Shown here piece by piece: positions 1-7,774 of a DNA stretch of 64,000 nucleotides. The translations under genes and the position numbers were made by a program. The stretch comes from Pseudooceanicola algae (GTDB lineage Bacteria > Pseudomonadota > Alphaproteobacteria > Rhodobacterales > Rhodobacteraceae), in assembly GCF_003590145.2 (NCBI RefSeq), contig NZ_CP060437.1:124001-188000 (forward strand). The letters are read 5' to 3'. Below the pieces are notes generated by a model, which saw nothing but the letters and a program-made list of their open reading frames with translations, made no database searches and was not told where the DNA came from. Numbering within the stretch: position 1 is the stretch's first letter; each line of letters starts with the position of its first letter.

Positions 1-51
1 CCCTGTGATGGCGGCGGTGATGAAGACCTTGCGGTTCATTTGCAATGGCAT
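1..51 (-). CDS. Beta-keto acid cleavage enzyme (BKACE/DUF849), N-terminus only
   Basis: Only the first 17 codons lie in the window; the gene runs off the left edge. The translation begins MPLQMNRKVFITAAITG. The lysine-hydrophobic-ITAAITG pattern is the usual first strand of BKACE proteins (3-keto-5-aminohexanoate cleavage enzyme family). ATG at 49–51 is chosen because AAGG sits seven bases upstream; an internal ATG at 37–39 is possible. It follows caiD by 15 bases, so it is probably co-transcribed. The dehydrocarnitine cleavage enzyme CdhC of carnitine degraders belongs to this family and splits dehydrocarnitine with acetyl-CoA, which would fit this operon. With so few residues the family call is tentative and rests partly on context. 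Confidence 0.55.
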   Translation of the reverse strand, partial: MPLQMNRKVFITAAITG

Positions 52-66
52 GGCGTTGCCTTTCCT

Positions 67-840
67 TTAGCGGCCCTTCCAGACCGGATCGCGGTTCTCG
101 GCGAAGGCAAGGGCGCCTTCCTTCTGGTCTTCCGAGGTATAGAGCCGTTCGACGGTTTCGAACTGGCTGCGGGTGATGCGGTTCATGGCGTCCTGGAACT
201 TCATGTCCTCGGCCTCGCGCACGATTTCCTTCAGCGCGGCAAAGACCAACGGCGGGCCGGAGGCAAGCTGATCGGCCATGGCGCGCGCCTGGGTCATCAG
301 GTCGGCCGAGGGCACCGCGCGGTTGATCAGGCCCCAGCCGAGGGCCTCGCTGGTGTCGAACCAGCGCCCGGTCAGCAGAAGCTCCATCGCGATGTGATAG
401 GGGATGCGCTTGGGCAGCTTGACCGAGGCCGCATCGGCCACGGTGCCCGAGCGGATTTCCGGCAGGGCAAAGGTGGCGTGGTCGGCGGCAAGGATGATGT
501 CTGCCGACATCGCCAGTTCCAGCCCGCCGCCGCAGCAGATGCCGTTGACGGCGGCGATCACGGGTTTGTTGAGGCGCGGCAGTTCCTGCAAGCCGGCGAA
601 GCCGCCGGGTCCGTAATCGGCATCGGCGGCTTCGCCGGCCTTCAGATCCCAGCCGGGGCAGAAGAACTTTTCCCCCGCGGCAGTGACGATGGCGACGCGC
701 AGTTCGGGATCGTCGCGGAAGGCAAGAAAGGTCTCGCCCATCTCGCGGCTGGTGGCCATGTCGATGGCATTGGCCTTGGGCCGGTCAAGGGTGACTTCCA
801 GCACGGCGCCGCGACGCTCTACACGGATATTCCTGGTCAT
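67..840 (-). CDS. caiD: Crotonobetainyl-CoA hydratase / carnitinyl-CoA dehydratase (CaiD)
   Basis: A 257-residue crotonase-fold enzyme that interconverts crotonobetainyl-CoA and L-carnitinyl-CoA. It shares long stretches with Escherichia coli CaiD as I remember that sequence: PKANAID near residue 21, GEKFF and GWDLKA at 56–68, YGPGGFAGL at 76–84, and the C-terminal AFAE-RDPVWKGR. Two crotonase glutamates are present, Glu108 in GGGLE and Glu128 in LPE. The oxyanion-hole glycines are in GGG 104–106. The start at 838–840 overlaps the stop of the upstream synthetase by four bases (ATGA), which indicates translational coupling. A longer in-frame extension exists but its translation is arginine-rich and overlaps the neighbour. 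Catabolic rather than respiratory use is inferred from the neighbours: acyl-CoA dehydrogenase, BKACE and a CdhR-like regulator. Confidence 0.93.
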   Translation of the reverse strand: MTRNIRVERRGAVLEVTLDRPKANAIDMATSREMGETFLAFRDDPELRVAIVTAAGEKFFCPGWDLKAGEAADADYGPGGFAGLQELPRLNKPVIAAVNGICCGGGLELAMSADIILAADHATFALPEIRSGTVADAASVKLPKRIPYHIAMELLLTGRWFDTSEALGWGLINRAVPSADLMTQARAMADQLASGPPLVFAALKEIVREAEDMKFQDAMNRITRSQFETVERLYTSEDQKEGALAFAENRDPVWKGR

Positions 841-2891
841 TTCGGGTCTCCCATACGGATTAGGGCATCTGCGGCGATGGCGCCGGTGGGGCTGCACATC
901 AGCGGATTGATTTCGACTTCCTGTAGCACGGCGGCGTGGTCGGTGACGAAACATTGCAACGCCATCACCGCATCCAGTACCGCCTCTGTATCGGCAGACG
1001 GGCGGCCTCGGTAGCCGGTCAGCAAGGCCCCGGTGCGCAGGCGGGTCAGTGCCTTGCGGACTTCATCGCGGCTGCTCGGCACCAGGGTCGACACGGTATC
1101 CCCGATCAGCTCGGTCAGGATACCGCCAAGCCCGAGGGTCAGCACGAAGCCATGGGCCGGATCGCGGGTGACACCCAGCAACAGTTCGGCCACGGTGCCG
1201 GTTACCATTTCCTCGACCAGGAAGCGGTCGCAGGGCATCGACCGGGCGGCGGCCTGAACATCCTGCGCGCTGGCAAGGCCAAGGACGACTGCGCCGGATT
1301 CGGTCTTGTGCGCGATGTCTTCGCCCTTCAGCACGACCGGAAAGCCGATCTGTTCCGCCTGCGCGCCGGCTTCTTCGGGGCTGCCGGCGCGGCGGGACTG
1401 GGGCACGCGCAGACCGGCGCGGGACAGCAGCGCCTTGGCTTCTGCCTCGCTCAAGGGGGCCTTGCCCTGATCGCCCCCTTCGGGTTCAGGGCCGGGCAGG
1501 AGCACCGGGGCAGGCGCCGCGCCGACAATCCCGACCGAGGCGGCGGCGCGGATCGCCGCGACCGCTTCGCCCATGCCGCAAAGCGGGGTGATCCCATCGG
1601 CGATCAGCCGGGCGCAAAGCGCATCCGACAGCCCCTCTGGCAGCATGGATACAAGGGCCAGCGCCTGTCCGGTGGCCTTGCGCGTGGCGACCATGGCGTC
1701 CAGCACCAGATCGTAGTCGGGGGCGCTGAAACGGTCATCGCGCGGCATGTCCAGCACGACGCAGGTCAGCGCCGCGCCACCCTGTGCCAGAGCCGTGAAA
1801 CAGCGACCAAGCGCATCGCCGTCGCCCCATATATAGGTGTTGTAGTCCAAGGGGTTGGCCAGCGCGACCTTGGGCCCGAGCACAGCGCGCAGCGCGGCTT
1901 CCTGTGCCGCTTGAAGCGGTGGATAGCTTAGCCCGGCCTTTTCCCCGAGATCGGCCATCAGCGATGCCTCGCCTCCCGAACAGGAGGCAGAGGCGACCGT
2001 GGCCTCGGGCAATCCGCCGGTCAGGTGACACAACTTCAGCGTCTCGACCAGTTCGGCGGGGGTCTCGACCTGCGCCATGCCAAGCCGCGCCAGCAGGGCA
2101 CGCGCGCCCACGTCGCTGCCCACCAAGGACGCGGTATGGGACACCACCGCCGCCTGTGCCTGACTGGAACTGCCGACCTTGAGCGCGACAATGGGCTTGC
2201 CAAGGGCGCGGGCGCGGGTGGCAAGCGCCTCGAAGGCCGCAAGATCGGTGATGCCTTCGATATGCAGGCCAAGGGCGGTGATGCGCGGATCTTCCAGCAG
2301 CGCGATGCCGAGATCGGCCATGGAGCTTTGCGCCTGGTTTCCCACGGCGACCACGGCGGCCAGCGGCAGACCACGGCGCTGCATGGTCAGGTTGATCAGC
2401 ACGTTGGAGGATTGCCCGATGATCGCCACGCCGCTGTCCAGCGGTGACAGCCCGTGCCGGTCGGGCCAAAGCGCGACCCGGTCAAGCATGTTTACCAGGC
2501 CATAGCAATTCGGCCCCAGAATGCGCATCGGCCCTGCGGCAGCGACAAGCTGGGCCTGCAGATCGGCGCCATCCGCCATTTCGGCGATGGCCTCGGCATA
2601 GCCGGCGGCGAAACAGACGGCGCCACCGCAGCCGATCCGCGCCAACTGGCCGACGATATCGACGCTGAGGGCGCGATTGACCCCGACGAAGGCCGCATCC
2701 GGCACCCCCGGCAGCGCGTCCAGCGACGGGTAGGCCGGGACCCCGCCGATTTCGGTTCGGGTCGGGTGGACGGGCCAGACCGGCCCGTCAAATCCGCTTT
2801 CACGACATTGCGCGACCACGGTCGCACACCAGGTGCCGCCGCCCACGACCACGATGGCGCGGGGCGACAGAAGTCGGGACAGGGGCTGCAT
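837..2891 (-). CDS. ADP-forming acyl-CoA synthetase, fused alpha-beta type
   Basis: A 684-residue protein with the domain order of single-chain NDP-forming acyl-CoA synthetases: CoA-binding Rossmann domain (about 5–130), two succinyl-CoA-ligase-like domains (about 145–460) and an ATP-grasp domain (about 475–684). The phosphohistidine motif VVSHTASLVG places the active histidine at 252, and ILGPNCYG (124–131) is also typical. The family makes acyl-CoA from acid, CoA and ATP, giving ADP and phosphate. Lying between the CaiA-like dehydrogenase and CaiD, it probably activates gamma-butyrobetaine, crotonobetaine or carnitine, the job of the AMP-forming CaiC in enterobacteria. Substrate is inferred from context only. 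The start is two bases after the dehydrogenase stop, so the operon is tight. Confidence 0.85.
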   Translation of the reverse strand: MQPLSRLLSPRAIVVVGGGTWCATVVAQCRESGFDGPVWPVHPTRTEIGGVPAYPSLDALPGVPDAAFVGVNRALSVDIVGQLARIGCGGAVCFAAGYAEAIAEMADGADLQAQLVAAAGPMRILGPNCYGLVNMLDRVALWPDRHGLSPLDSGVAIIGQSSNVLINLTMQRRGLPLAAVVAVGNQAQSSMADLGIALLEDPRITALGLHIEGITDLAAFEALATRARALGKPIVALKVGSSSQAQAAVVSHTASLVGSDVGARALLARLGMAQVETPAELVETLKLCHLTGGLPEATVASASCSGGEASLMADLGEKAGLSYPPLQAAQEAALRAVLGPKVALANPLDYNTYIWGDGDALGRCFTALAQGGAALTCVVLDMPRDDRFSAPDYDLVLDAMVATRKATGQALALVSMLPEGLSDALCARLIADGITPLCGMGEAVAAIRAAASVGIVGAAPAPVLLPGPEPEGGDQGKAPLSEAEAKALLSRAGLRVPQSRRAGSPEEAGAQAEQIGFPVVLKGEDIAHKTESGAVVLGLASAQDVQAAARSMPCDRFLVEEMVTGTVAELLLGVTRDPAHGFVLTLGLGGILTELIGDTVSTLVPSSRDEVRKALTRLRTGALLTGYRGRPSADTEAVLDAVMALQCFVTDHAAVLQEVEINPLMCSPTGAIAADALIRMGDPK

Positions 2892-2893
2892 CC

Positions 2894-4054
2894 TCAGGCC
2901 CCCAGCGGGCGAAAGATCTCGCGGCTGATGATATGGCGCTGGATTTCCGAGGTGCCGTCCCAGATCCGTTCGACGCGGGCATCGCGCCAGAACCGTTCGA
3001 TCGGCAGTTCGTCCATCAACCCCATGCCGCCGTGGATCTGCAGCGTGGCATCGGTGACGCGGGCCAGCATTTCCGAGGCATAAAGCTTGGCCGAGGCAAT
3101 TTCGCGGTTCGCCGGCAGCCCCTGATCCAGCCGCCAGGCCGAGGAGAGCGTCAGCAGGTCGGCGGCGTCGATTTCGGTGATCATGTCAGCAATCTGGAAG
3201 CTGACGCCCTGGAACTTGGCAATCGGCTGGCCGAACTGGTTGCGCCCGGCGGCGTAGTCAACCGCGTGGTCATAGACCCGGCGCGCGCGGCCCACGGCCA
3301 TGGTCGCCACGGTGATGCGGGTTGCGTAAAGCCATTCGTTCATCACGTCGAAACCACCGTCAACCTCGCCCAGGACCTGGGCATCGGACAGGCGGCACTG
3401 ATCGAAGTAGAGGATGCAGTTCATGTAGCCGCGGTGGGACACGGAATTGTAGCCGCGCGCGACTTCGAACCCGGGGGTGCCGCGATCCACGAGGAAGCAG
3501 GTGATGCGCTTCTTGGGGCCGCGGGGTGTTTCGTCGACGCCGGTGGCGACGAAGACGATGAAGAAGTCCGCGTGATCGGCGCCGGAAATGAAATGCTTGG
3601 AGCCGTTCAGCACCCAGTCGTCGCCGTCGCGGGTGGCTGTGCATTTCATGCCCCGCACATCCGATCCCGCGTCGGGTTCGGTCATGGCCAGCGCATCCAT
3701 CTTTTCGCCGCGCACCGCCGGCAGCAGGTAGCGGTCGATCTGGTCGTCCATGCAGGCCATCAGGATATTCTGCGGACGCCCGAAGAAATGCGTCAGCGCC
3801 ATGGAGCCGCGGCCCAGTTCGCGTTCGACAAGCGCGAAATCGACGTGGCTCAGGCCCGGGCCACCGACGCTTTCGGGGAAATTCGAGGCGTAGAAGCCGA
3901 GGTCGAGCACCTTCTGCTTGATGTCCTGGGCGATCTCGGCCGGGACGGCCCCGGCCTTTTCGACCGCGGCCTCATGCGGATAGATCTCTTTTTCGACGAA
4001 GCTGCGGACGGTGGAGACGATCATCTCCTGTTCGTCGGTCAATCCGAAATTCAT
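2894..4054 (-). CDS. Acyl-CoA dehydrogenase, probable gamma-butyrobetainyl-CoA dehydrogenase
   Basis: A 386-residue FAD acyl-CoA dehydrogenase. The N-terminus MNFGLTDEQEMI, the flavin-binding stretch MTEPDAGSDV, the NGSKHFISG motif and the C-terminal helix with GTSEIQRHIISREIF are all family marks. First gene of the operon; AGGGG lies seven bases before the ATG at 4052–4054. By context it would oxidise gamma-butyrobetainyl-CoA to crotonobetainyl-CoA, the substrate of CaiD. At the position of the catalytic glutamate of medium-chain enzymes (YEGT) this protein has aspartate (WDGT), so the base may be that aspartate or lie elsewhere. The 54-base gap to the divergent regulator gene must hold both promoters. 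Family certain, substrate inferred. Confidence 0.88.
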   Translation of the reverse strand: MNFGLTDEQEMIVSTVRSFVEKEIYPHEAAVEKAGAVPAEIAQDIKQKVLDLGFYASNFPESVGGPGLSHVDFALVERELGRGSMALTHFFGRPQNILMACMDDQIDRYLLPAVRGEKMDALAMTEPDAGSDVRGMKCTATRDGDDWVLNGSKHFISGADHADFFIVFVATGVDETPRGPKKRITCFLVDRGTPGFEVARGYNSVSHRGYMNCILYFDQCRLSDAQVLGEVDGGFDVMNEWLYATRITVATMAVGRARRVYDHAVDYAAGRNQFGQPIAKFQGVSFQIADMITEIDAADLLTLSSAWRLDQGLPANREIASAKLYASEMLARVTDATLQIHGGMGLMDELPIERFWRDARVERIWDGTSEIQRHIISREIFRPLGA

Positions 4055-4108
4055 GTGCGACCCCTTGATTGCTTTGCGGCAGAGTGCGAGGTCTCGGGCG
4101 GTTATATC

Positions 4109-5101
4109 ATGCAGAACTGGCCCGCAATCATGCAGCCCCGGACAAAATCCCGCAATGTGGTCGAGGTCGGGGTGCTGTTGTTCCCGGCCTTTTCGAACCA
4201 TTGTCTGGCCAATGCGGTCGAACCCCTGCGCGCGGTCAATTCCCTGAGCGGAGAGACCCGTTATCGCTGGCGCTACCTCAGCCTCGACGGAGGCGAGGTG
4301 GCGTCCTCAAGCGGGTTGACGGTGCGGGTGGACAGCGCGCTGGACCGGGCGGCGGGGGGCGATTACCTGTTCGTCATGCCCAGCTACAACGCCCCGACGC
4401 TGGACACGCCGGCCTGTCGGCTGGCGTTGCGGGGCGCGCGCAAACGCTTCGCTCGCGTCGCGGCGCTGGACACCGGCAGCTGGCTGCTGGCCGGGGCGGG
4501 ACTGCTGGACGGGCGGCGGGCCACTCTCCACCGCGAGGAACAGATCGCCCTGGCCGAACGCTTTCCCGAGGTCGAGGTGCTGGCGGACCGGGTGGTCGAT
4601 GACGGCGATATCCTGTCCTGCGGCGGGGCGCTGACCAGTTTCGAACTGGTGCTCGGGTTGATCGAACGCCACCACGGCGCCTTGATGCGGCTGGAGGTCG
4701 CGGCGCTGTTTCTGGATGGCAGCACCGATGCGCCGGGCACCCTGGCGCCGCCCCTTCCCGGACGCACGGCCGAGGCGGCCATGGCGATCATGCTGCGTCA
4801 TATCGAAACCCCGCTGCCGATTGACCGGATCGCGACGGATCTCGGCATCTCGCGCAAGCGGCTCGAATCGCGCTGCCGGCTGCGCTATGGCATCCGGCCG
4901 CGCGAATTGTACCGGGCCTTGCGCCTGCGCGAAGCGCGGCGGCTGGTCGAAGGGTCGTCCCTGTCGGTGGCCGAGATCGCGGTGCGCTGCGGTTATGGCG
5001 ACCCCAGTGCCATGACCCGCGCCTTTCGGCTGGATTTCGGGATGACACCCCGTGCCCTGCGGGCGCAGCGGGATCAGAAGGTCGGCCCCGCCGGTGCCTA
5101 G
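4109..5101 (+). CDS. GlxA-type AraC-family regulator, CdhR/GbdR-like
   Basis: A 330-residue activator-type protein. Residues about 15–190 form a DJ-1/PfpI (class I amidotransferase-like) domain and residues about 220–325 an AraC helix-turn-helix pair (IDRIATDLGISRKRLE, then VAEIAVRCGYGDPSAMTRAF). The nucleophile-elbow cysteine of true DJ-1 enzymes is absent; the local sequence is ALDTGSWLLA, as expected for a sensor domain. CdhR (carnitine) and GbdR (glycine betaine) of Pseudomonas have this architecture. It is divergent from the acyl-CoA dehydrogenase gene, the usual position for an activator of the caiD operon. ATG 4109 is preferred over ATG 4130 because a GGCGG lies upstream; the shorter start cannot be excluded. 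Its stop overlaps the stop of the convergent lysR gene at a CTAG. Confidence 0.85.
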   Translation: MQNWPAIMQPRTKSRNVVEVGVLLFPAFSNHCLANAVEPLRAVNSLSGETRYRWRYLSLDGGEVASSSGLTVRVDSALDRAAGGDYLFVMPSYNAPTLDTPACRLALRGARKRFARVAALDTGSWLLAGAGLLDGRRATLHREEQIALAERFPEVEVLADRVVDDGDILSCGGALTSFELVLGLIERHHGALMRLEVAALFLDGSTDAPGTLAPPLPGRTAEAAMAIMLRHIETPLPIDRIATDLGISRKRLESRCRLRYGIRPRELYRALRLREARRLVEGSSLSVAEIAVRCGYGDPSAMTRAFRLDFGMTPRALRAQRDQKVGPAGA

Positions 5102-5979
5102 AGGGATTGCCCCAGCAGCCAGTCGACGAAGGCGGTGATATCGGGGCGCCCGCGGATGTCGTCGCGCTCTACCAGGTTGAAGTTCGAATTCATCGCCAGT
5201 TCCAGGTCGAAGGGCGCGACGAGGCGCCCGGCCTCAAGATCGCGTTCTGCAAAGCTGCGGCTGATGATGGCGCAGCCGTGCCCGGCGGACAGGATCTGAA
5301 GCGCGATCAGCGAGGAATCCGCCTTGATCCAATGGGCGTGGCGCGGGCCTTCGATACCGTATTGCAGGAACAACCGGTCCCAATCGGTTTCCGAGCCGAC
5401 GATGGTGACGATAGCGGCCTCCTGCATCGTTGCATGGCTCAGCGTCGTGCCAAGGTTCTCGGCGTAATCCGGATGGCAGACGATCGTCGCGTCGCGGACG
5501 GGGATCGGATGCACATTCTGTTCCGGCCAGCCGCCTTCGCCAAAGCGGACATCAAGGTCGATGCCCGCCCCGGTGATCCGGTCGGACCAGACGGCCGTCG
5601 ACAATTCGACATCTATGTCCGGGTGCAGGCGGGAAAATTCATGCAGGCGGGGCGCCAGGATCAGCGCGGCGAAGGAAATCGAACAGCGCACCCGCACCAC
5701 GGATTTGCTTTGAATCCGGAACAGCCCATCGGTCGCCGATTGCATTTCCAGAAAGGATTTGCGGATCGGGATGGCATAGGCCAGCCCGACATCCGTAAGC
5801 TGCACGCCCTTGGCCAACCGCTTGAACAGCTGGATGCCGAGGTGCTGTTCCAGCAGCCGGATCTGCTGACTGACGGCGGCGGGAGTCAGGCTGAGCTCTT
5901 CTGCGGCAGAGCTGAAGGAACTGTGGCGGGCTGCGGCCTCGAAAGAGCGCAGCCAGGTGACATGGGGCAACCGGCGCAT
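5098..5979 (-). CDS. LysR-family regulator, GcvA-like
   Basis: A 293-residue LysR regulator. The winged helix-turn-helix covers about residues 6–65 (FEAAARHSSFSSAAEELSLTPAAVSQQ), with the WLRSFEAAARH opening typical of the GcvA/AmpR group. A periplasmic-binding-like effector domain follows (about 90–290). It lies divergently from the GMC oxidoreductase operon across 169 bases, so it most likely controls that operon. It is convergent with the GlxA-type gene: the bases CTAG at 5098–5101 serve as stop codon on both strands. The inducer cannot be deduced. Confidence 0.88.
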   Translation of the reverse strand: MRRLPHVTWLRSFEAAARHSSFSSAAEELSLTPAAVSQQIRLLEQHLGIQLFKRLAKGVQLTDVGLAYAIPIRKSFLEMQSATDGLFRIQSKSVVRVRCSISFAALILAPRLHEFSRLHPDIDVELSTAVWSDRITGAGIDLDVRFGEGGWPEQNVHPIPVRDATIVCHPDYAENLGTTLSHATMQEAAIVTIVGSETDWDRLFLQYGIEGPRHAHWIKADSSLIALQILSAGHGCAIISRSFAERDLEAGRLVAPFDLELAMNSNFNLVERDDIRGRPDITAFVDWLLGQSL

Positions 5980-6148
5980 GGGGGATCCGCTTTAATTCGG
6001 CGCGATCATGGGGGGGGTGAAACGGTTTGGCAACGTGATCTGCTCAAAAACCTATGGGGCCTCAGCGGTCAAAGCCGTTGTTTGTACTTCCGACAGGCTG
6101 CTGTCTTCCTGAGGGGGCGGGCGAAGGCGCCATGGGGAAGGCGATGCG

Positions 6149-7750
6149 ATGAAGAGCAAGGACTACGACTATGTAATCGTCGGGGCGGGATCGGCGGGCT
6201 GCGTGCTGGCCAACCGCCTTTCAGAGAACCCTTCCCTGCGGGTCCTGGTGCTGGAAGCGGGCGGCAGCGATCGGCGGTTCTGGGTCAAGGTGCCGGTCGG
6301 ATATGCCGTCAACTATGCCAATCCGGCGCTGAACTGGGGCTATCACACGGACGCGGAGGACACCCTGAACGGGCGCGCCAGCTATTGGCCGCGCGGTCGG
6401 GTCATCGGGGGCTGCAGCTCGATCAACGCCATGGCCTATGTGCGCGGCCAGGCGCATGATTTCGATGATTGGTCCGCCGCGGGGGCGGCAGGCTGGGACT
6501 GGGCGGCGGTGCGCGCGGCCTATGCCCGGATGGAGACGCAGTCCGACAGGCCGCAAAGCGGCGGCCCGGTCTGGGTCCAGAACCTGAGCGACCAGATGAA
6601 CCCCTTTTCGCATCACTTCCTGGCTGCTGCCCGTGAGGCCGGCTATCGCACGCTGGACGATATCAATCAGGAACAGACCGAAGGGCTGGGCTTCTACCGT
6701 AGCAATGTGCGCAACGGAATGCGCTGGTCCGCTGCCGATGCCTTCCTGCGCCCGGCGCTGAAGCGGCAGAACCTGACGCTGGAAGAACACGCCCATGTGG
6801 TGCGGCTGGACTTCGACGGCGCGCGGGCAAGCGGGCTGACCTATGAGCAGGGCGGCCAGACGCACCGTGTTGTCGCCCGCAAGGAAGTCATCCTGAGCGC
6901 CGGGGCCATCAATTCGCCACAGCTGTTGCAGCTGTCGGGGCTGGGGCCTGCGGACCTGCTGAAATCGCAGGGGATCGAGGTGCGCCAGGATCTGCCGCAA
7001 GTGGGCGAAGGGTTGCAGGATCACCTGGCGGTTTCCTATCAGTTCCGCGCCTCGCAAAAGACCCTGAACGCCATTCTCGGGCGGCGCACGGGGCGGCTGG
7101 CGGCGGGACTCCGCTATATCCTGACGCGGCGCGGCCCGCTGGCGGTGCCGGTCAATCAGGTCGGCGGCTTCGTCCGGTCCCATGCGGCGGCGGCGGTGCC
7201 GGATGTGCAGTTGTTCTGCAACCCCGCCTCTTATGAGGTCACACCTGAAGGCAAGATCGAACTTGATCGCGATCCGGGCTATCTGCTGTCAGCGCAGCCC
7301 TGCCGCCCGACAAGTCGCGGCTCGGTCCGGATCCGCACGGGACATCACATGGACGCCCCGGCGATCCGCCCCAATTCGCTGGCGACAGAGGCGGACCGGA
7401 CGGCGGCCATTCGCGCCAGCCGCATCCTGTTCGCGCTGTCGCAGACAAGTACGCTGCGGTCGGTGACGGCCGGGGCCAAGCTGCCGTCCCTCGATACGAT
7501 GGACGAAGCGGCGATGCTGGACGAATTCCGCAACCGGGCCTCGACCGTCTATCACCCGACCTGCACCTGCCGGATGGGGCAGGGGGCGCAGGATTCGGTG
7601 ATCGACGCGCGGCTGAAGGTCCATGGCGTGGCGGGCCTGCGGGTGGTGGATGCTTCGGCGTTTCCAAATATCACCTCAGGCAATACCAATGCGCCGACGA
7701 TGATGCTTGCCCTCAGGGCGGCGGATCTGATTCTACAGGATGCGGGTTGA
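6149..7750 (+). CDS. GMC-family FAD oxidoreductase (choline-dehydrogenase-like)
   Basis: A 533-residue flavoprotein alcohol dehydrogenase. The ADP-binding GAGSAG is at 12–17, the GMC signature RGRVIGGCSSINAM lies near 85–97, and the C-terminal catalytic pair is His469 (YHPTCTCRMG) and Asn512 (SGNTNAPT), matching the His/Asn pair of choline oxidase. It should oxidise an alcohol to an aldehyde. It opens a three-gene operon with an enolase-superfamily enzyme and an aldehyde dehydrogenase, so alcohol to aldehyde to acid is the simplest reading. The substrate is not clear: the enolase-type partner points to a polyol or sugar acid rather than choline. No signal peptide is seen, so it is probably cytoplasmic. 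Confidence 0.87.
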   Translation: MKSKDYDYVIVGAGSAGCVLANRLSENPSLRVLVLEAGGSDRRFWVKVPVGYAVNYANPALNWGYHTDAEDTLNGRASYWPRGRVIGGCSSINAMAYVRGQAHDFDDWSAAGAAGWDWAAVRAAYARMETQSDRPQSGGPVWVQNLSDQMNPFSHHFLAAAREAGYRTLDDINQEQTEGLGFYRSNVRNGMRWSAADAFLRPALKRQNLTLEEHAHVVRLDFDGARASGLTYEQGGQTHRVVARKEVILSAGAINSPQLLQLSGLGPADLLKSQGIEVRQDLPQVGEGLQDHLAVSYQFRASQKTLNAILGRRTGRLAAGLRYILTRRGPLAVPVNQVGGFVRSHAAAAVPDVQLFCNPASYEVTPEGKIELDRDPGYLLSAQPCRPTSRGSVRIRTGHHMDAPAIRPNSLATEADRTAAIRASRILFALSQTSTLRSVTAGAKLPSLDTMDEAAMLDEFRNRASTVYHPTCTCRMGQGAQDSVIDARLKVHGVAGLRVVDASAFPNITSGNTNAPTMMLALRAADLILQDAG

Positions 7751-7774
7751 CCCGTACCGGACAAGGGAGGGCTG

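Noticed and set aside
2933-4108. N-terminal extension of the GlxA-type regulator to 2933
   Set aside because: That stretch is antisense to the acyl-CoA dehydrogenase and has no regulator-like sequence; the DJ-1-like domain begins right after ATG 4109.
6003-6020. Run of eight G before the GMC operon as a phase-variable tract
   Set aside because: It lies about 130 bases upstream of the start, outside any frame and at no defined promoter spacing, so an effect cannot be argued from sequence alone.
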